From positions 1 to 15,987 of the forward strand of contig PWPP01000067.1 in NCBI GenBank assembly GCA_003558625.1: DNA of 15,987 nt. The letters are read 5' to 3'. Position 1 is the first letter of the stretch, and every line of letters begins with the position of its first letter. This stretch comes from Syntrophomonas sp. (GTDB taxonomy: Bacteria > Bacillota > Syntrophomonadia > Syntrophomonadales > Syntrophomonadaceae). Under the pieces are notes generated by a model, which was not told where the DNA came from, did not search any database, and saw only the letters and a list, made by a program, of their open reading frames with translations. The translations under genes were made by a program, and so were the position numbers. Of this stretch, positions 1 to 7,876 are shown one piece after another.

Positions 1-1
1 C

Positions 2-1510
2 CGGGCGACTGGGAAAGTCGGGGTTTGCCTGGCAACTTCCGGTCCGGGAGCTACCAACCTGGTTACCGGGATTGCTACCGCCTATATGGACTCGGTTCCG
101 ATGGTGGCTTTTACCGGGCAGGTACCTACACCCCTTATTGGCAAAGATGCCTTTCAGGAGGTAGATATTACGGGCATTACCTTACCCATTACCAAGCATA
201 ATTATATTCTCCAGAGTACTGAGGAGCTGCAGGATATTGTCCGGGAAGCTTTCTATATTGCCCGTACTAATCGCCCCGGTCCCGTGGTTATTGACTTGCC
301 CCGGGACCTCATGGATCAAACCATCGAATATGAGCCCCGGCAGGATGAAGTGAATATTAGAGGCTACCGGGTGATGAAAGGGGTTAATGCGGGGCAGGTA
401 CTTTTAGCAGCATCTTTAATCCAAAAAGCAGAAAAACCGGTTATATATGCCGGGGGCGGGGTTATTGCCTCCGGGGCGGCGGAATTGTTGTTTGAGCTGG
501 CTGACCGCTTTAAAATACCGGTAACTACTACCTTGATGGGACTAGGCGGTTTCCCCGGGGAGCATGATCTTTCTTTAGGCATGCTGGGAATGCATGGAAC
601 CTATTATGCAAATTATGCTGTCAGCGAATCCGACCTTATTATTGCCATCGGGGCCAGGTTTGATGACCGGGTTACGGGGCGGGTAGATGCATTTGCCACC
701 AAGGCCAAAGTCATTCACATTGATATTGATGCAGCTGAAATCGGGAAGAATGTAAACGTAGATGTTCCGATTGTAGGAAACGTATCTGAGGTTCTGGAAG
801 CTCTGCTGTCCCGGATGGAGGATACTACCGCCCCGGATTTAAGCCATTGGCACCAGAAGATCGCAGAATGGAAAAAGGAATATCCTCTACGTTACCGGGC
901 TTGTGTCGATGACCGCATTATGCCGCAGTATATTATAGAAAGAATCTATGATATCACCAAAGGCAATGCCATTATAACCACGGAAGTGGGGCAAAATCAG
1001 ATGTGGGCGGCCCAATATTACAAGTTTAAATCCCCCCGCACCTTTCTCAGTTCCGGGGGCTTAGGCACAATGGGCTATGGGCTCCCGGCAGCTATCGGAG
1101 CTAAAATTGCCCGCCCCGACATGACGGTAATCGATATTGCCGGTGATGGCAGCATCCAGATGAACATTCAAGAGCTGGGAACAGCTATGCAGTGCCAGCT
1201 ACCCGTTATTGTCTGCATATTAAATAACCAGTATTTGGGAATGGTCAGACAATGGCAGAATTTATTCTTCGGGGGGAGGTATTCCCATACTGATATCAGC
1301 CACCAGCCCGACTTTGTTAAATTAGCCGAAGCGTATGGTGCAGTGGGCATGAGAGTAACCCAGGAAGAAGAGGTGGATTGGGCGATCCATGAAGCCTTAA
1401 AAGTTAAAGACCGCCCGGTTTTAATTGATTTTTGGGTAGACCGGGAAGCAGATGTCTACCCCATGGTACCGCCTGGCGGAACCTTAACCAATATGCTAGG
1501 GGGTGAGTAG
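2..1510 (+). CDS. ilvB: Acetohydroxyacid synthase (acetolactate synthase) large subunit, 5' end missing
   Basis: This is the catalytic subunit of acetohydroxyacid synthase. It joins two pyruvates to acetolactate (valine, leucine) or pyruvate and 2-ketobutyrate to acetohydroxybutyrate (isoleucine), using thiamine diphosphate and FAD in the cytoplasm. The frame is open from the left edge, so the gene starts upstream. 502 residues are visible against about 550-570 for the family, and the missing N-terminus includes the catalytic glutamate. The fragment opens with the N-terminal ThDP-domain motif ATSGPGATNLVTG. The central FAD-domain motif RFDDRVTG is near visible residue 219. The C-terminal ThDP/Mg signature has GDGS at 381-384 and the NN pair at 408-409, followed by YLGMVRQWQ. 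The stop overlaps ilvN by 8 bases, which suggests translational coupling with the regulatory subunit. Identification is secure; only the 5' end is unknown. Confidence 0.97.
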   Translation, partial: RATGKVGVCLATSGPGATNLVTGIATAYMDSVPMVAFTGQVPTPLIGKDAFQEVDITGITLPITKHNYILQSTEELQDIVREAFYIARTNRPGPVVIDLPRDLMDQTIEYEPRQDEVNIRGYRVMKGVNAGQVLLAASLIQKAEKPVIYAGGGVIASGAAELLFELADRFKIPVTTTLMGLGGFPGEHDLSLGMLGMHGTYYANYAVSESDLIIAIGARFDDRVTGRVDAFATKAKVIHIDIDAAEIGKNVNVDVPIVGNVSEVLEALLSRMEDTTAPDLSHWHQKIAEWKKEYPLRYRACVDDRIMPQYIIERIYDITKGNAIITTEVGQNQMWAAQYYKFKSPRTFLSSGGLGTMGYGLPAAIGAKIARPDMTVIDIAGDGSIQMNIQELGTAMQCQLPVIVCILNNQYLGMVRQWQNLFFGGRYSHTDISHQPDFVKLAEAYGAVGMRVTQEEEVDWAIHEALKVKDRPVLIDFWVDREADVYPMVPPGGTLTNMLGGE

Positions 1511-1997
1511 GGTGAAAAGACGTACTATATCAATCACCGTAGATAATAAACCCGGAGTCTTAACCAGGGTAGCAACGCTATTCCGGAGAAGAAATTATAA
1601 CATTGAGAGTTTAACGGTTGGTGCCACGGAAAACCCTGCTATATCAAGAATGACCATTGTCGTAGAAGGGGATCAGAGAATTATTGAACAGGTGACCAAA
1701 CAACTGCATAAGTTGATTGATGTTATTAAAGTGGTGGATATCAGTGAAGAGCGTGCCGTGGAGCGGGAACTGGTTTTAGTCAAAGTAAAAGCTGACACCC
1801 AGACCCGGGCTGAAATCATGCAGATTGTTGATATCTTCCGGGCCCGTATTGTAGATATCGGTCGCAGCTCGTTAATTATTGAATCGACGGGGGATACGGT
1901 TAAAATTGATGCCATAGAAGATTCCCTGCGACCCTTTGGTATAATTGAATTAGTCCGAACCGGCAAAATAGCGATGGTAAGGGGTACAGGAAAATAA
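1503..1997 (+). CDS. ilvN: Acetohydroxyacid synthase small (regulatory) subunit
   Basis: This is the regulatory partner of IlvB. It raises its activity and carries valine feedback inhibition. The product is 164 residues, the usual length for the short bacterial form. An N-terminal ACT domain (about residues 8-80) shows the family signature NKPGVLTRVATLFRRRNYNI, with the effector-site asparagine and glycine present. A second ferredoxin-like domain (about 85-160) starts near VLVKVKAD. The GTG start at 1503 lies inside the end of ilvB. A second in-frame GTG at 1512 would remove three residues, and no strong Shine-Dalgarno sequence separates the two, so the exact start is uncertain. Reinitiation from ilvB translation is the likely mode of expression. 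In such operons the gene is also called ilvH; ilvN and ilvH cannot be told apart here. Confidence 0.95.
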   Translation: MSRVKRRTISITVDNKPGVLTRVATLFRRRNYNIESLTVGATENPAISRMTIVVEGDQRIIEQVTKQLHKLIDVIKVVDISEERAVERELVLVKVKADTQTRAEIMQIVDIFRARIVDIGRSSLIIESTGDTVKIDAIEDSLRPFGIIELVRTGKIAMVRGTGK

Positions 1998-2023
1998 AAA
2001 ATAAAAAATGAGGAGGAGTTCAT

Positions 2024-3037
2024 ATGGCCAAAATGTATTACGATGCTGATGCCAATCTGGATTTACTAAAAGATAAGTTGATTGCGGTAATCGGCTTTGG
2101 TTCCCAGGGACATGCCCAGGCTCAAAACCTGAAAGACAGTGGCCTGAATGTGGTAGTTGGGCTCAGAAAACCGTATAATGCTGAAACGGAAGAAGAATGG
2201 AACAAAGTAAAAGAAGCAGGGATCACTCCCCTTTCGGTCTTAGAGGCCGCAACCGATGCTGATATTATTCAGATGCTGGTCCCGGATCAGATTCAGGCCC
2301 AGGTATATGACCAGGAGATTAAAAAAGTGCTTAAACATGGGAATGCGTTGTGTTTTTCTCACGGCTTTAATATTCATTTTGGTCAGATTGTAGCTCCCCC
2401 TTGTATTGACGTCATTATGGTAGCCCCTAAAAGCCCGGGGCATTTGCTGCGGCGAATGTATCAAAAGGGAGTCGGGGTTCCGGGACTTATTGCAGTAGAA
2501 CAGGATTTTACCGAACAAGCCCAGGATATTGCCTTGGCTTATGCCCGTGGAATAGGCTGTACCCGGGCTGGAGTTCTGGAAACAACATTTAGGGAAGAAA
2601 CTGAAACCGATCTGTTTGGGGAGCAGGCAGTCCTTTGCGGCGGGGTTACCGAATTAGTAAAAGCCGGTTTTGAAACCCTGGTCGAAGCGGGTTACCAACC
2701 TGAGGTAGCCTATTTTGAATGTTTACATGAGCTTAAACTCATAGTCGACCTGATCTATGAAGGTGGTATGGGTTATATGCGTTACTCGATCAGTGATACT
2801 GCTGAATATGGAGATTATACCAAAGGGCCGGATATCATTGGACCTGAAGTGCGCCAGGCCATGAAAAAAGCCCTGGCCGATATCCAGGAAGGCCGTTTTG
2901 CCAGGGAATGGATTTTAGAAAACCAGTGTGGGCGTCCCGTGTTTAATGCCTTGCGCCGTAAAAACCAGGAGCACCTGGTAGAAGAGGTCGGGGTTGAATT
3001 AAGAGCCATGATGCCCTGGCTGAAAGAGCATAAATAA
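2024..3037 (+). CDS. ilvC: Ketol-acid reductoisomerase, class I, with an acidic cofactor loop
   Basis: The enzyme isomerises and reduces acetolactate or acetohydroxybutyrate to the dihydroxy acids, the second step of valine and isoleucine synthesis. At 337 residues it is a short class I enzyme. The Rossmann motif GFGSQGH is at 24-30. The substrate region SHGFNIHFG follows near 112, and MVAPKSPGHLLRR near 132. The knotted domain carries the Mg ligands D196, E200, E232 and E236 (DLFGE and ECLHE). The loop after the second strand, which fixes NADPH or NADH preference, is long and acidic (RKPYNAETEEEW, 48-59) instead of the serine-rich phosphate-binding form, so cofactor preference may be unusual. 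A very good ribosome binding site (AGGAGG at 2011-2016) lies before the ATG, with a 26-base gap after ilvN. Confidence 0.97.
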   Translation: MAKMYYDADANLDLLKDKLIAVIGFGSQGHAQAQNLKDSGLNVVVGLRKPYNAETEEEWNKVKEAGITPLSVLEAATDADIIQMLVPDQIQAQVYDQEIKKVLKHGNALCFSHGFNIHFGQIVAPPCIDVIMVAPKSPGHLLRRMYQKGVGVPGLIAVEQDFTEQAQDIALAYARGIGCTRAGVLETTFREETETDLFGEQAVLCGGVTELVKAGFETLVEAGYQPEVAYFECLHELKLIVDLIYEGGMGYMRYSISDTAEYGDYTKGPDIIGPEVRQAMKKALADIQEGRFAREWILENQCGRPVFNALRRKNQEHLVEEVGVELRAMMPWLKEHK

Positions 3038-3086
3038 ATCTTACGTTCCATAACGCTCTGACAATTAACCCCGGAAATAGGTTGGG

Positions 3087-3129
3087 TGCAGGATATTGCT
3101 GGCAGAAATGGCTTTGCCAGCTCCCTGCA
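3087..3129 (+). promoter_or_regulatory. Two-part hairpin in the ilvC-leuA gap
   Basis: An outer stem TGCAGG (3087-3092) with CCTGCA (3124-3129) encloses an inner perfect stem GCTGGCA (3098-3104) with TGCCAGC (3115-3121), separated by a small internal loop. A G-U and an A-U pair can extend the inner stem. A short GC stem follows (CCCG 3133-3136 with CGGG 3141-3144 as a rough fit). No T-run follows, so this is not a standard intrinsic terminator. It could stabilise or mark processing of the ilvBNC message, or be part of a leader that controls leuA. No T-box signature and no run of leucine codons is visible nearby. Confidence 0.45.
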
Positions 3130-3154
3130 GCCCCGGTTCCGGGCTTGGCCCTCC

Positions 3155-3201
3155 AATTGCGATCGCACTCTTAAGTACAGCTGGTCGCAATTTTGTATAA
3201 T
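3155..3201 (+). promoter_or_regulatory. Inverted repeat and TATAAT box upstream of leuA
   Basis: AATTGCGA (3155-3162) is repeated inverted as TCGCAATT (3185-3192). The arms can be lengthened inward to 11 pairs with two G-U pairs. Directly after it is a perfect -10 hexamer TATAAT (3196-3201), 26 bases before the leuA ATG. No good -35 hexamer stands 16-18 bases upstream, which suggests either an activator-dependent promoter or chance. An inverted repeat touching a -10 box is what an operator for a dimeric regulator would look like. It is read here as a possible internal promoter with operator for leuA and downstream genes; this is an inference from position and symmetry. Confidence 0.35.
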
Positions 3202-3227
3202 CGTTTCTTTTATAAGGGAGGAATAAC

Positions 3228-4760
3228 ATGGCTGAAAATAACAGGATATATCTTTTTGATACTACGTTGAGAGATGGGGAACAATCCCCCGGGGTCAGCC
3301 TTAATGCGGAAGAGAAATTGCAGATTGCCTATCAATTGGCCCGGGTAGGGGTAGATATCATAGAAGCGGGGTTTCCCGTGGCATCAACAGGAGATTATGA
3401 AGCCGTTAAAATGATTGCCAATAAACTAAAGGGAGTTACCGTTGCAGCCTTGTGCCGGGCAACGCCCGGTGACATAGATCGAACCTGGGAAGCCATCAAG
3501 GGAGCGGAGAACCCTAGGATTCATACTTTTTTGGCCAGTTCTGATATCCATTTAGAGCATAAACTTAAGATCAGCCGCCGGGAAATGTTGGACCAGGCGG
3601 TGGCAGCGGTCCAATATGCCAAAAAATACTGTCCCGATATTGAATTTTCGGCAGAAGATGCTTTCCGCAGTGACTTGGACTTTCTGGTGCAAATTGTAGA
3701 AAAGGTAATAGATGCAGGAGCCAAGGTGGTTAATATACCGGACACGGTTGGTTATGCCGTGCCGGAAGAATTTGGCAGCTTCATCCGGGCGATCATGGAA
3801 AGGGTACCCAATATCGGCCGTGCCATTGTCAGCGTACACTGTCACAATGATTTAGGTATGGCAGTAGCGAACTCCCTGGCCGGAATCATGAATGGGGCCC
3901 GTCAGGTTGAGTGCGCAGCCAATGGCATTGGCGAGAGAGCCGGTAATGCGGCCCTGGAAGAAATCATTATGGCCCTGTATACGAAAAAGGCCTATTATCA
4001 AAAAGAAGTCCAGGTAAATTACAAGGAGATATATCGTTTGAGCACTTTGGTCAGCAATTTAACCGGAATGAAGGTTCAGCCCAATAAAGCCATTGTAGGC
4101 CGTAATGCTTTTGCCCATGCTTCCGGAATACACCAGCATGGGGTTTTACAGAACAGAAGCACCTATGAAATCATGAGCCCGGAACTGCTGGGGATTAACC
4201 GGGAAAGAATGGTGTTGGGAAAACACTCTGGGCGCCATGCTTTTAAAGACCGCTTAGAAGCCCTGGGCTATACCCTATCTGAGGAAGAAATCAATCAAGC
4301 TTTTGTTACATTTAAAGAAATCGCCGACAAAAAGAAAGAACTAACCGATGAAGACCTGGAGGCTCTGGTTAATGATCAGATCTGGGCAGTTCCGGAAAGA
4401 TTTAAATTGGAATACCTCCACATTTCCAGTGGCACCAACATGGTGCCTACGGCTACGGTGAAATTGTCTATCGACAATAAAATTCTGCAAGTGGCTGCTA
4501 TCGGTGATGGGCCTGTGGATGCTGCCTGCCGGGCGGTAGATAAAATCACGGATGTTTATGGGCGCATGCTGGAGTATAAACTCAATGCGGTAACGGCCGG
4601 AAAAGATGCTTTAGGGGAAGTAGTCAGCCGCATACAGATTGAGTCTAAGGTATATAATGGCCGGGGTTTAAGTACCGACATTGTGGAAGCCAGTGTGAAA
4701 TCGTATATTAATGCTATTAATAAATATTATCATGACCAGCGAAATACCTCAGAGGATTAA
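3228..4760 (+). CDS. leuA: 2-Isopropylmalate synthase
   Basis: LeuA condenses 2-ketoisovalerate with acetyl-CoA, the committed step of leucine synthesis. The 510-residue product has the usual layout. The N-terminal TIM barrel (about 5-275) carries DTTLRDGEQSPG (11-22) with the metal ligand D11 and catalytic R15. The metal-binding HCHND is at 204-208, and the NGIGERAGNAALEE helix at 232-245. A linker follows (NAFAHASGIHQHG near 293). The C-terminal leucine-feedback domain (about 395-500) includes AAIGDGPVDAACRAVDKI. The regulatory domain suggests leucine inhibition. A strong site (GGGAGG at 3216-3221) lies before the ATG. Sequence similarity to cimA is expected, but the GEQSPG motif and HCHND favour LeuA over citramalate or homocitrate synthase. 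Confidence 0.96.
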   Translation: MAENNRIYLFDTTLRDGEQSPGVSLNAEEKLQIAYQLARVGVDIIEAGFPVASTGDYEAVKMIANKLKGVTVAALCRATPGDIDRTWEAIKGAENPRIHTFLASSDIHLEHKLKISRREMLDQAVAAVQYAKKYCPDIEFSAEDAFRSDLDFLVQIVEKVIDAGAKVVNIPDTVGYAVPEEFGSFIRAIMERVPNIGRAIVSVHCHNDLGMAVANSLAGIMNGARQVECAANGIGERAGNAALEEIIMALYTKKAYYQKEVQVNYKEIYRLSTLVSNLTGMKVQPNKAIVGRNAFAHASGIHQHGVLQNRSTYEIMSPELLGINRERMVLGKHSGRHAFKDRLEALGYTLSEEEINQAFVTFKEIADKKKELTDEDLEALVNDQIWAVPERFKLEYLHISSGTNMVPTATVKLSIDNKILQVAAIGDGPVDAACRAVDKITDVYGRMLEYKLNAVTAGKDALGEVVSRIQIESKVYNGRGLSTDIVEASVKSYINAINKYYHDQRNTSED

Positions 4761-4788
4761 AAACAGGGGATCATGAGATATATTTATA

Positions 4789-4811
4789 CTCATCCCGGCA
4801 AGAGGGATGAG
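4789..4811 (+). repeat. Perfect hairpin between leuA and leuC
   Basis: CTCATCCC (4789-4796) pairs with GGGATGAG (4804-4811) around a 7-base loop. It lies 28 bases after the leuA stop and about 42 bases before the leuC start. No T-run follows, so a terminator is unlikely. An intercistronic stem of this kind can protect or delimit processed messages. Function is inferred only from position. Confidence 0.45.
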
Positions 4812-4853
4812 AGAATCTGAAAGGGAAATAAGGAAAGGGAGGAACTGTAGAGA

Positions 4854-6113
4854 ATGGGCATGACCATTAGTCAAAAAATACTGGCCGCCCACTGCGGTAG
4901 AGAACAGATCGAGACAGGGGAGCTGGTTAATTGTAAACTGGATGTGGTTTTAGGCAATGATATAACGGCACCGGTTGCTATCGCTGAATTTGAGAAGTTG
5001 GGTTTGGAAAAAGTATATGATCCCGGAATGATTGTTTTGGTGCCCGATCATTTTACACCCAATAAAGATATAAAGTCAGCTCAGCAGAGCAAAGTTATGC
5101 GGGAATTTGCCCGGGGCCAACAAATCGAAAACTATTTTGAAATCGGACAGATGGGGATAGAGCATTGTTTACTTCCGGAATTGGGATTGGTATTGCCTGG
5201 TGACCTGGCAATAGGGGCGGATTCGCATACCTGTACCTATGGCGCCTTAGGTGCTTTTGCCACCGGGGTAGGGTCAACGGACATGGCGGCAGCTATGGCT
5301 ACCGGTGAGGCCTGGTTCAAAGTGCCCGAATCCATAAAATTTGTTTTTTCGGGCAAACTCCCACCCTGGGTCAGCGGCAAGGACTTAATTCTTAGGATAA
5401 TCGGTGATATCGGGGTTGATGGTGCTCGCTATATGGCTATGGAATTTACCGGGGAAGTGGTCCGTCAATTGTCGATGGACAACCGTTTTACCATGGCTAA
5501 TATGGCGATCGAGGCCGGGGGCAAAAACGGTATTATAGCTCCGGACGAAATAACCCGGGCTTATGTAGAAACCCGGGCTTCCCGCCCCTATACATTCTAT
5601 GAGTCCGACCCGGATGCGGACTATTTTGAAATCCGCGAGTATGATGTTTCCGACATGGAACCCCTGGTAGCTTTTCCGCATCAGCCGGAAAACACCAGAG
5701 GAGTCAGTGAAGCCGGGCATGTACTTTTGGACCAGGTGGTAATTGGCTCCTGCACCAACGGTCGCCTCGAAGATTTAGCCATAGCTGCGGGTTTACTAAA
5801 GGGAAAGAAGGTCCATTCGGGTTTAAGAACCATTATTATTCCCGGGACCCAGAATATATACCTGGAGGCTTTGCGTAAAGGCTATATAGAAACCTTTATC
5901 GAAGCCGGGGCCGTTGTAAGTACTCCTACTTGCGGACCTTGCCTGGGTGGACATATGGGCATCCTGGCCCAGGGAGAAAAAGCCCTGGCTACTACCAATC
6001 GAAACTTTGTGGGCCGGATGGGGCACAGGGACAGTGAAGTCTATCTGTCCAGCCCGGCGGTGGCTGCTGCCAGTGCCATTACCGGTCGGATTACACCCCC
6101 CTGGGAAGTGTAA
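4854..6113 (+). CDS. leuC: 3-Isopropylmalate dehydratase large subunit (short, archaeal-like type)
   Basis: With LeuD this forms isopropylmalate isomerase, a [4Fe-4S] hydro-lyase that converts 2-isopropylmalate to 3-isopropylmalate. In the citramalate route the same enzyme turns citramalate into methylmalate. At 419 residues it belongs to the short aconitase-family form shared with archaea and many Clostridia, not the roughly 465-residue enterobacterial form. The three cluster cysteines are visible as C300 (SCTNGR), C360 and C363 (TCGPCLGG). The family segment GADSHTCTYGALGAFATG is at 121-138. The first ATG is chosen because GGGAGG (4837-4842) is 11 bases before it; a second ATG at 4860 would be too far away. 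Homologues of this length also include homoaconitase and methylmalate isomerase, but the operon decides the call. Confidence 0.95.
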   Translation: MGMTISQKILAAHCGREQIETGELVNCKLDVVLGNDITAPVAIAEFEKLGLEKVYDPGMIVLVPDHFTPNKDIKSAQQSKVMREFARGQQIENYFEIGQMGIEHCLLPELGLVLPGDLAIGADSHTCTYGALGAFATGVGSTDMAAAMATGEAWFKVPESIKFVFSGKLPPWVSGKDLILRIIGDIGVDGARYMAMEFTGEVVRQLSMDNRFTMANMAIEAGGKNGIIAPDEITRAYVETRASRPYTFYESDPDADYFEIREYDVSDMEPLVAFPHQPENTRGVSEAGHVLLDQVVIGSCTNGRLEDLAIAAGLLKGKKVHSGLRTIIIPGTQNIYLEALRKGYIETFIEAGAVVSTPTCGPCLGGHMGILAQGEKALATTNRNFVGRMGHRDSEVYLSSPAVAAASAITGRITPPWEV

Positions 6114-6164
6114 GGGCAGCCAGGGTAAGCCATTCCAGCATTTTCAAATACAAGGAGGAACAGC

Positions 6165-6653
6165 ATGAAATTTACAGGGAAGGTATACAAATTTGGAGCT
6201 GATATAGATACCGATGCCATCATACCGGCCCGCTATCTTAATACCATTGATCCCCAGGAATTGGCGAAACACTGTATGGAAGACGCGGATGCCGATTTTC
6301 CCAACAAGGTCCAACCGGGGGATATTATTGTGGCCGAAAAAAATTTTGGTTGTGGCAGTTCCCGCGAACATGCCCCCATCGCCATCAAAGCCACCGGAGT
6401 TTCCTGTGTGGTGGCCAAGTCATTTGCCCGGATTTTTTATCGCAATGCCATCAATATCGGTCTGCCTATACTAGAAGCGCCAGAAGCCATAGATGCTATT
6501 CATGAGGGGGATGCATTGGAAGTAGATATTGTCCGTGGTCATATAAAAAATTTACGGACCGGGGAAGAATTCCAGGCTACTTCTTTCCCGCCTTTTATGC
6601 AGGAGATTATTAACCAGGGTGGTCTCATAAATTATGTGAAAAAAAAAGGATAA
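6165..6653 (+). CDS. leuD: 3-Isopropylmalate dehydratase small subunit
   Basis: This is the swivel-domain partner of LeuC and carries substrate-recognition residues. The 162-residue product is the short form matching the short LeuC. Visible motifs are DIDTDAIIPARYL (13-25), FGCGSSREHAP (61-71) with the substrate-binding SSR, and FARIFYRNAINIGLP (87-101). All agree with the aconitase C-terminal domain family. AAGGAGGA lies just before the ATG, and the gene follows leuC by 51 bases. It is the usual stoichiometric partner; no defect is seen. Confidence 0.95.
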   Translation: MKFTGKVYKFGADIDTDAIIPARYLNTIDPQELAKHCMEDADADFPNKVQPGDIIVAEKNFGCGSSREHAPIAIKATGVSCVVAKSFARIFYRNAINIGLPILEAPEAIDAIHEGDALEVDIVRGHIKNLRTGEEFQATSFPPFMQEIINQGGLINYVKKKG

Positions 6654-6709
6654 TTGAAATATTAAGCCCCAAAAGCGTGTCATGAAGGTGAAAAGTAAAG
6701 ACCGTGGCA

Positions 6710-6724
6710 TCCCCGGGTCGGGGA
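6710..6724 (+). repeat. Short GC hairpin between leuD and leuB
   Basis: TCCCCG (6710-6715) pairs with CGGGGA (6719-6724) around a 3-base loop, 41 bases before leuB. It is followed by A-rich sequence, not a T-run, so it is not a terminator. An isolated TATAAT lies at 6738-6743 without a fitting -35 box. It may be a weak structural element in the message; no function can be assigned. Confidence 0.3.
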
Positions 6725-6764
6725 AAGAGTACGCCAATATAATTTTTACGGGAAGGATGAGTCT

Positions 6765-7853
6765 ATGTATAAGATCGCAAGTTTGCCGGGGGACGGCATT
6801 GGAGTTGAAATCATTCCGGAAGCCATAAAAGCCCTAAAGGCCATTGGGGAGAGATTTGGACATGAATTTTCCTTTACGGAAGCTCTGGTTGGGGGAGCTG
6901 CCTATGATGCGGTAGGTCACCCCCTACCGGCAGAAACGTTGGAATTATGTCGCAATTCCGATGCCGTATTATTGGGAGCCATCGGAGGGCCTAAATGGGA
7001 TGAGCTTCCGGTCCATCTGCGTCCGGAGGTGGGAGCATTGCTGCCTCTGCGCAAAGAACTGGGGTTATACGCTAACTTGAGACCGTGCATACTCTTTCCG
7101 GGCCTGATTAAGGCTTCCACCCTGAAAGAGGAAGTGATTTCCGGGGTAGACTTGCTGGTTATCCGGGAACTTACCGGGGGCCTCTATTTTGGAGAGAAAA
7201 AAAGAGAGCCGCTTCCTGGTGGAGGGGAAAAAGCCACCGATATCCTCTCCTATAGCACCTTTGAGATTGAAAGAATCGTCCGCTTTGCCTACCGGGCTGC
7301 CCGGAGAAGGCGCAACATATTGTGCTCGGTTGATAAAGCCAACGTATTGGAAAGCTCCCGTTTATGGAGGGAGACGGTTACAGAACTGGCCCGGGAATAT
7401 CCTGATGTGGAAACCACCCATATGTATGTAGACAATTGTTCCATGCAGTTAATCAGGAATCCCCGCCAGTTTGATGTAATTGTAACGGAAAACATGTTTG
7501 GGGATATTCTTACCGATGAAGCGTCTATGCTGACAGGTTCTATAGGTATGCTTCCCAGTGCTTCCATCGGAGGCACAGTGGCTCTTTTTGAACCGGCTCA
7601 CGGAAGCGCCCCGGATATAGCCGGCTTAAACAAAGCCAATCCATTAGCCACCATATTATCAGCGGCTATGATGCTCCGGTACTCCTTTGATTTAGAGCAG
7701 GAAGCCCGGGTAATAGAACAGGCGATCCACCAAATCCTGGACCAGGGGTACCGCACCCCTGATTTAATGGAAGAAGGAATGACGATGCTGGGCACATCAG
7801 CCATGGGGGATTTAGTAGCAGCTGCGATTGAAGACCAGAAAGAAAACAAATAG
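6765..7853 (+). CDS. leuB: 3-Isopropylmalate dehydrogenase
   Basis: LeuB oxidises and decarboxylates 3-isopropylmalate with NAD to 2-ketoisocaproate, the last leucine-specific step before transamination. In the citramalate route it similarly yields 2-ketobutyrate. The product has 362 residues, normal for the family. Conserved parts are GDGIGVEIIPE (9-19), the arginines R96, R106 and R134 of the substrate pocket, and RELTGGLYFG (134-143) with catalytic Y141. K191 lies in VDKANVLESSRLWR, and the metal-ligand aspartates in VDNCSMQLI and NMFGDILTDEAS (D223, D247, D251). The NAD-site segment is EPAHGSAPDIAG near 276. The start has a purine-rich GGGAAGGATGAG before the ATG. A 111-base gap separates it from leuD and 23 bases from cimA, consistent with one transcript. 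Confidence 0.96.
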   Translation: MYKIASLPGDGIGVEIIPEAIKALKAIGERFGHEFSFTEALVGGAAYDAVGHPLPAETLELCRNSDAVLLGAIGGPKWDELPVHLRPEVGALLPLRKELGLYANLRPCILFPGLIKASTLKEEVISGVDLLVIRELTGGLYFGEKKREPLPGGGEKATDILSYSTFEIERIVRFAYRAARRRRNILCSVDKANVLESSRLWRETVTELAREYPDVETTHMYVDNCSMQLIRNPRQFDVIVTENMFGDILTDEASMLTGSIGMLPSASIGGTVALFEPAHGSAPDIAGLNKANPLATILSAAMMLRYSFDLEQEARVIEQAIHQILDQGYRTPDLMEEGMTMLGTSAMGDLVAAAIEDQKENK

Positions 7854-7876
7854 GGGGTATTTGCATTGGGAATAAA

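Noticed and set aside
3086..3225. GTG-started frame of about 45 codons in the ilvC-leuA gap, considered as an attenuation leader peptide
   Set aside because: There is no ribosome site, no run of Leu/Val/Ile codons, and the sequence is better explained by hairpins.
3038..3227. T-box riboswitch before leuA
   Set aside because: The conserved T-box sequence and a terminator with a T-run are absent.
5947..6168. 73-codon + strand frame overlapping the end of leuC
   Set aside because: It lies out of frame inside leuC, whose own reading frame is clearly coding.
6738..6743. TATAAT before leuB as a promoter
   Set aside because: No -35 box lies at 16-18 bases, and a start here would leave a leader of only about 15 bases.
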